From positions 1-9,524 of the forward strand of contig JAENWH010000049.1 in the NCBI GenBank assembly GCA_016650135.1: 9,524 nt of DNA. The letters are read 5' to 3'. The DNA comes from Peptostreptococcaceae bacterium (GTDB taxonomy: Bacteria; Bacillota_A; Clostridia; Peptostreptococcales; Anaerovoracaceae). The notes under the pieces are model-generated. The model saw nothing but the letters and a program-made list of their open reading frames with translations. It ran no database searches and had not been told where the DNA came from. Shown here piece after piece: positions 6,754-9,524 of this stretch (the first letter of the stretch is position 1; the number at the start of each line of letters is the position of its first letter). The translations under genes were made by a program, and so were the position numbers.

Positions 6754-6788
6754 AAGAATCCACGATATATAAAACATCGTGGATTCTT
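6754..6788 (-). terminator. Perfect 13-bp inverted repeat, possible terminator after L25
   Basis: Arms AAGAATCCACGAT (6754-6766) and ATCGTGGATTCTT (6776-6788) are perfectly complementary around a 9-base AT-rich loop. It lies 35 bases past the L25 stop codon, the usual place for a factor-independent terminator. On the minus-strand transcript, however, the stem is followed by CCGTACTG rather than a U tract, so only the UUCUU inside the 3' arm could serve. On the plus strand it is followed by AT-rich sequence. Its position upstream of the operon promoter would also fit an operator. Strand is given for the terminator reading. Confidence 0.5.
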
Positions 6789-6823
6789 ATAATTTATAAT
6801 TATTAAAAATATTTATTGAATTT

Positions 6824-7438
6824 TTAAGCTTCGGTTGTCTCTTCAGAAACGACAGCTTTTTCTTCGACTTCTTCAGTTTCCTGAAGCTTTGATTCAATTA
6901 ATGACGCTACTACGTGTGATAGTTCACTTTCACAAACAATTCCTTTCGGAAGTACAACATCTCCAAAAGTTATGTTTTCTCCCAACTTCAGTTCTGATAC
7001 ATTTACTTCAATTGTATCCGGAATATCCTGAGGTAAACCCTTAACAGAAATTGTATCTGCATGATGAATTAAAATCAGTCTTTGCGCTTCAATTGCTTCT
7101 TTACCGGTTATCTTAATTAATACATCCGTCTTCACCTCTTCAGTTAATGATATCTGTTGAAAATCAACATGTGTGATGCCTTTGACTGCATGACTTTGAA
7201 TTTCATTTGTCATTACTGTATAAATTTTATCCCCTGCAACTTCGATTTTAAAGACAGCATTTCTTCCAAACTTGCTCATTTTCTTTCTTAAATCATCTTT
7301 ATTAACAGTAATCGACATTGATCCAATTTCTTTCCCGCAAATATTACCTGGTAAAAAACCTGTTTTTCTTAGTCTCTCATTTCCTCCAGTACTTGCATGA
7401 TCTCTTTTTTCAGCCTTTATTATTCCAATTTCTTTCAT
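6824..7438 (-). CDS. rplY: 50S ribosomal protein L25/general stress protein Ctc (long form)
   Basis: A 204-residue protein of the bacterial L25/TL5/CTC family, which binds 5S rRNA in the large ribosomal subunit. Residues 1-95 are the 5S-binding L25 domain, with ERLRKTGFLPGNICGK (21-36) matching the family's RLR-x-x-G-x-xPa-x-xYGk motif (Tyr is Cys34 here) and HVDFQQIS (90-97) closing it. Residues 100-185 form the beta-rich C-terminal domain of the long CTC form, with LPQDIPDTIEVNVSEL (135-150) and GDVVLPKG (159-166) typical of it. Residues 186-204 are an acidic Glu-rich tail. The start has an AGAGGT site about eight bases upstream. It lies alone between two spacers, so it is probably its own transcription unit. 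Ctc of Bacillus subtilis is a stress gene; no stress-factor promoter is evident here. Confidence 0.95.
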   Translation of the reverse strand: MKEIGIIKAEKRDHASTGGNERLRKTGFLPGNICGKEIGSMSITVNKDDLRKKMSKFGRNAVFKIEVAGDKIYTVMTNEIQSHAVKGITHVDFQQISLTEEVKTDVLIKITGKEAIEAQRLILIHHADTISVKGLPQDIPDTIEVNVSELKLGENITFGDVVLPKGIVCESELSHVVASLIESKLQETEEVEEKAVVSEETTEA

Positions 7439-7515
7439 ATTTTTTTACCTCTTGCTTTTTAATTGTAGAACCTTTAACTATATTTACTGAATTCACCTTT
7501 AGATTATTTTCCAAA

Positions 7516-7563
7516 AGAATAGGATACTCCCAACAAAATGCAAACACTCTCTAATTCATTATA
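7516..7563 (-). promoter_or_regulatory. Candidate promoter region of the L25 gene
   Basis: Two candidates lie in the 152-bp spacer. A perfect -10 TATAAT is at 7563-7558, but its -35 is poor (TTGTAG at 7589-7584 gives a 20-base spacer). A second, TTTGCA (7544-7539) with TATTCT (7521-7516) at a 17-base spacing, matches four of six bases in each box. At least one probably drives L25. No hairpin terminator for the upstream hexosaminidase gene is visible in this spacer. Confidence 0.4.
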
Positions 7564-7590
7564 CACTTTTCCTTGAAGTAATACTACAAA

Positions 7591-9486
7591 TTATTTGTAT
7601 TTTCTGAGGATTGTACATATCTGCCATACAAATTCTTTTATTCGAAACAACTCGCTCTCACGGCTGTCAAATCTCCAATTCCTGCAGTAATCCATCATCC
7701 AGTATTCAAATTTTCCAGCCAGTTCATAAGGAGTACCAATCAGACTTACATCCTGACCATATTCTTTTTGTTTCAGCACCAGTGCAAGTTCCTGCATGAT
7801 TGCTACACCTCGAGCTGCAAGATAATATTCTGTTTCCTCTCTCCTGTCATCTGCATGTGCTGTAATATCATTCTGTTTCAAAGCTTCAATAATTTTTTCG
7901 CATTTCAAGACGGCTTCTTTAAGTTGCTTCTCTGAAACAGCCATTATTTTTGTTTTAGTATTCTCATGCAGAAAGACACCGTCCTGTAGGTAAGCTTGAT
8001 TATAAACTTTAAAATCTCTAAAAAATTCAAAATCCTTGAAAATAATCAAATCCTGATGTGATAATTCATGTAATAACTCAATCAGAATTTTACTGTGATC
8101 ATCATATTCTACTAAGGAAATCACCTGATTTATTGTGGTAAAGTCTCTGGAATCTTTCACATTCCAACCTTTTGCTGCGCCGTATATCATGCATGGAACT
8201 GCAAGTGCCGGCATATTCACATGTCCGCTGTCTCCCCAGTCCGTGTTCAAAAAACCCTCCACATGATATTTACTTCCCAACTCTGCCATTTCTTTTATAT
8301 TGGTAAAACTTAAATCATAAGCATTAATCAACCGGCTGTGCCCCGAAACACTTGGGCACACGTACTGTTTAAATTTCCTGTCTGAAAACGGCTTGAGAAG
8401 CTCTTCTTTAGCACCAACTTCGTACCACCAGTTCAGACAAATAATCTTTTTATTTAATCCGCCAAGCAAATCGTTATTACTCTGCAGAACATCTCCCCAA
8501 ATCATTACCTGTTTACCTTTTTTTTGAAGAAATTCAGCAAGGCTGTTAACATAATTAATATACAGATTACCTTTCGTTATTTCTTTTGACAGCTCCGCAC
8601 TTTTACCTTCACCTAAATCAAAGGTTTCATCACAGCAGATATTAATTTTATTACTCCGGAATAATGATATGTATTGATCAAGAATGCCTTTAATAAAAAT
8701 TATACTTTCTGGATCCGAAACATTTATAGTATGGTGCATCATCCTGTTGTACCATGTAAATTTTTTGTCCTGTTCCGGCTCTATTTCATTGTATTTAGCA
8801 AAGCTCTCTGAATCAAGTATGTTAAATAAATGGCCAAAGGTGGCTATACATGGTACCAGCTCAATACATCTCATATGGCAATGCCGGTCAAGGTCCAGAA
8901 TTTCTTCTGCCAGAAAAGGATCCGTTTGGGACCATATTTCTTCAAACCCATCTAATTGCAAACTGTTTTCGACATATAACTGAAGCTGATTGACTTTATA
9001 AAGTGCCAACTTATCCACCATCTCTTTCAGGCTATTCATGGTTGGAATCCTTCCGCGGCTGACATCAAGTAAATATCCTCTATTTGGAAAGGATGGCTCA
9101 TCTTTAATATCTACGCAACCAATTACCCCATGCGATGTTCGGCATAATTGAATAAGTGTAGCTGCACCATATAAAAAACCTGCATTGGCACTGGCTGAAA
9201 TCGTTATTTTTTTTGGCTTTACTGAAAGACTGTATGCCTCATTTCTACTATCAGTTTTGCTAAATTTGAAGGAGATACAGTTTTCGCTGTGGATCTTATC
9301 ATTATCCGATCCTTTTTTTATAAGAAGTGTGATTGCTATAACTTTTTCAATTTCTTTTTGTAATAACTTAGCTGTTTCAAAATCAATGCCATCCTGGTTA
9401 ATGTCTAATACAATGTTAGTATTGTGAACTAAATTAAAAGTGCCTGGATGAGTTATAACCTTGTATGGTAATGGTATAAGATTCAT
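7591..9486 (-). CDS. Cytoplasmic GH20 exo-beta-N-acetylhexosaminidase
   Basis: A 631-residue glycoside hydrolase of family 20, which removes terminal beta-linked GlcNAc or GalNAc by substrate-assisted catalysis. Residues 1-125 form the N-terminal alpha/beta GH20b-like domain, ending in the family-typical GFLYGAATLIQL (103-114). The barrel follows: RGYLLDVSRGRIPT (136-149) carries the substrate-binding Arg (R144), and the catalytic Asp-Glu pair is D286-E287 in NICCDETFDLG. Later barrel residues are W330-G331-D332, W353-W354 and NTDWGDSGH (414-422). A helical C-terminal part (455-631) completes it. There is no signal peptide, so it acts in the cytosol on imported glycans or chitobiose-like sugars. 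Length and motifs recall the intracellular GH20C type of streptococci. The start has an excellent AAAGGAG (9498-9492) five bases upstream. The 38 bases before it show no promoter, so it may belong to an operon beginning outside the window. Confidence 0.92.
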   Translation of the reverse strand: MNLIPLPYKVITHPGTFNLVHNTNIVLDINQDGIDFETAKLLQKEIEKVIAITLLIKKGSDNDKIHSENCISFKFSKTDSRNEAYSLSVKPKKITISASANAGFLYGAATLIQLCRTSHGVIGCVDIKDEPSFPNRGYLLDVSRGRIPTMNSLKEMVDKLALYKVNQLQLYVENSLQLDGFEEIWSQTDPFLAEEILDLDRHCHMRCIELVPCIATFGHLFNILDSESFAKYNEIEPEQDKKFTWYNRMMHHTINVSDPESIIFIKGILDQYISLFRSNKINICCDETFDLGEGKSAELSKEITKGNLYINYVNSLAEFLQKKGKQVMIWGDVLQSNNDLLGGLNKKIICLNWWYEVGAKEELLKPFSDRKFKQYVCPSVSGHSRLINAYDLSFTNIKEMAELGSKYHVEGFLNTDWGDSGHVNMPALAVPCMIYGAAKGWNVKDSRDFTTINQVISLVEYDDHSKILIELLHELSHQDLIIFKDFEFFRDFKVYNQAYLQDGVFLHENTKTKIMAVSEKQLKEAVLKCEKIIEALKQNDITAHADDRREETEYYLAARGVAIMQELALVLKQKEYGQDVSLIGTPYELAGKFEYWMMDYCRNWRFDSRESELFRIKEFVWQICTILRKYK

Positions 9487-9524
9487 ATTTTCTCCTTTCC
9501 TGAAATTCCAATTGCTTCTCTACA

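Larger units (their letters stand above)
6614..6823. other. Spacer between L25 and the multidomain gene
   Basis: This 210-bp non-coding stretch holds the inverted repeat at 6754-6788, the promoter at 6683-6709 and the ribosome binding site at 6621-6627. The leader between promoter and start has only a four-base-pair repeat (ATGC/GCAT, 6631-6643). No riboswitch or small gene was recognised. Confidence 0.7.

Noticed and set aside
8684..8983. Plus-strand 99-codon open frame
   Set aside because: It is antisense to the catalytic barrel of the GH20 gene and shows no domain.

Overview
The window reads as AT-rich chromosomal DNA from a low-GC Bacillota, most likely a Clostridia member. The grounds are Lys/Ile/Asn-rich proteins, strong Shine-Dalgarno sites (GGAGGTG, AAAGGAG), a cytoplasmic-type GH20 hexosaminidase and a long-form ribosomal protein L25. 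The species cannot be fixed from what is visible. All five genes lie on the minus strand, so the reading order is from high to low coordinates. There are no tRNA or rRNA genes, CRISPR arrays or insertion sequences.

Layout in transcription order: (1) 9486-7591, a complete GH20 exo-beta-N-acetylhexosaminidase without a signal peptide. (2) A 152-bp spacer with promoter-like sequences, then 7438-6824, ribosomal protein L25/general stress protein Ctc. (3) A 210-bp spacer with a perfect 13-bp inverted repeat (6754-6788), which may be the L25 terminator, and a TTGACA/TATAAT promoter (6683-6709). (4) 6613-1760, a 1617-residue multidomain protein. Its order is an uncharacterised N-terminus, an HD phosphohydrolase domain, a long HEAT-like helical solenoid, a NadD/CoaD-type nucleotidyltransferase domain, a GNAT-like segment and a PRPP-type phosphoribosyltransferase domain. 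(5) 1745-771, a divergent lactate/malate dehydrogenase homologue. (6) 754 to the window edge, a flavodoxin/NADPH-dependent FMN-reductase-like protein with an N-terminal extension, truncated by the window.

Genes 4-6 are separated by only 14 and 16 bp and look like one transcript starting at the promoter near 6700. The unusual content is this operon. A single polypeptide combines activities that handle ribose-phosphate (PRTase), nucleotidyl transfer (NadD-like), phosphate-ester hydrolysis (HD) and possibly acyl transfer (GNAT-like), followed by an NAD-type dehydrogenase with altered catalytic positions and a flavin oxidoreductase-like protein. My inference is that the operon makes, salvages or modifies a nucleotide-like metabolite or cofactor. 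The sequence does not name the substrate, and the operon continues beyond position 1. The hexosaminidase and L25 genes look like ordinary neighbours that are not part of this system.
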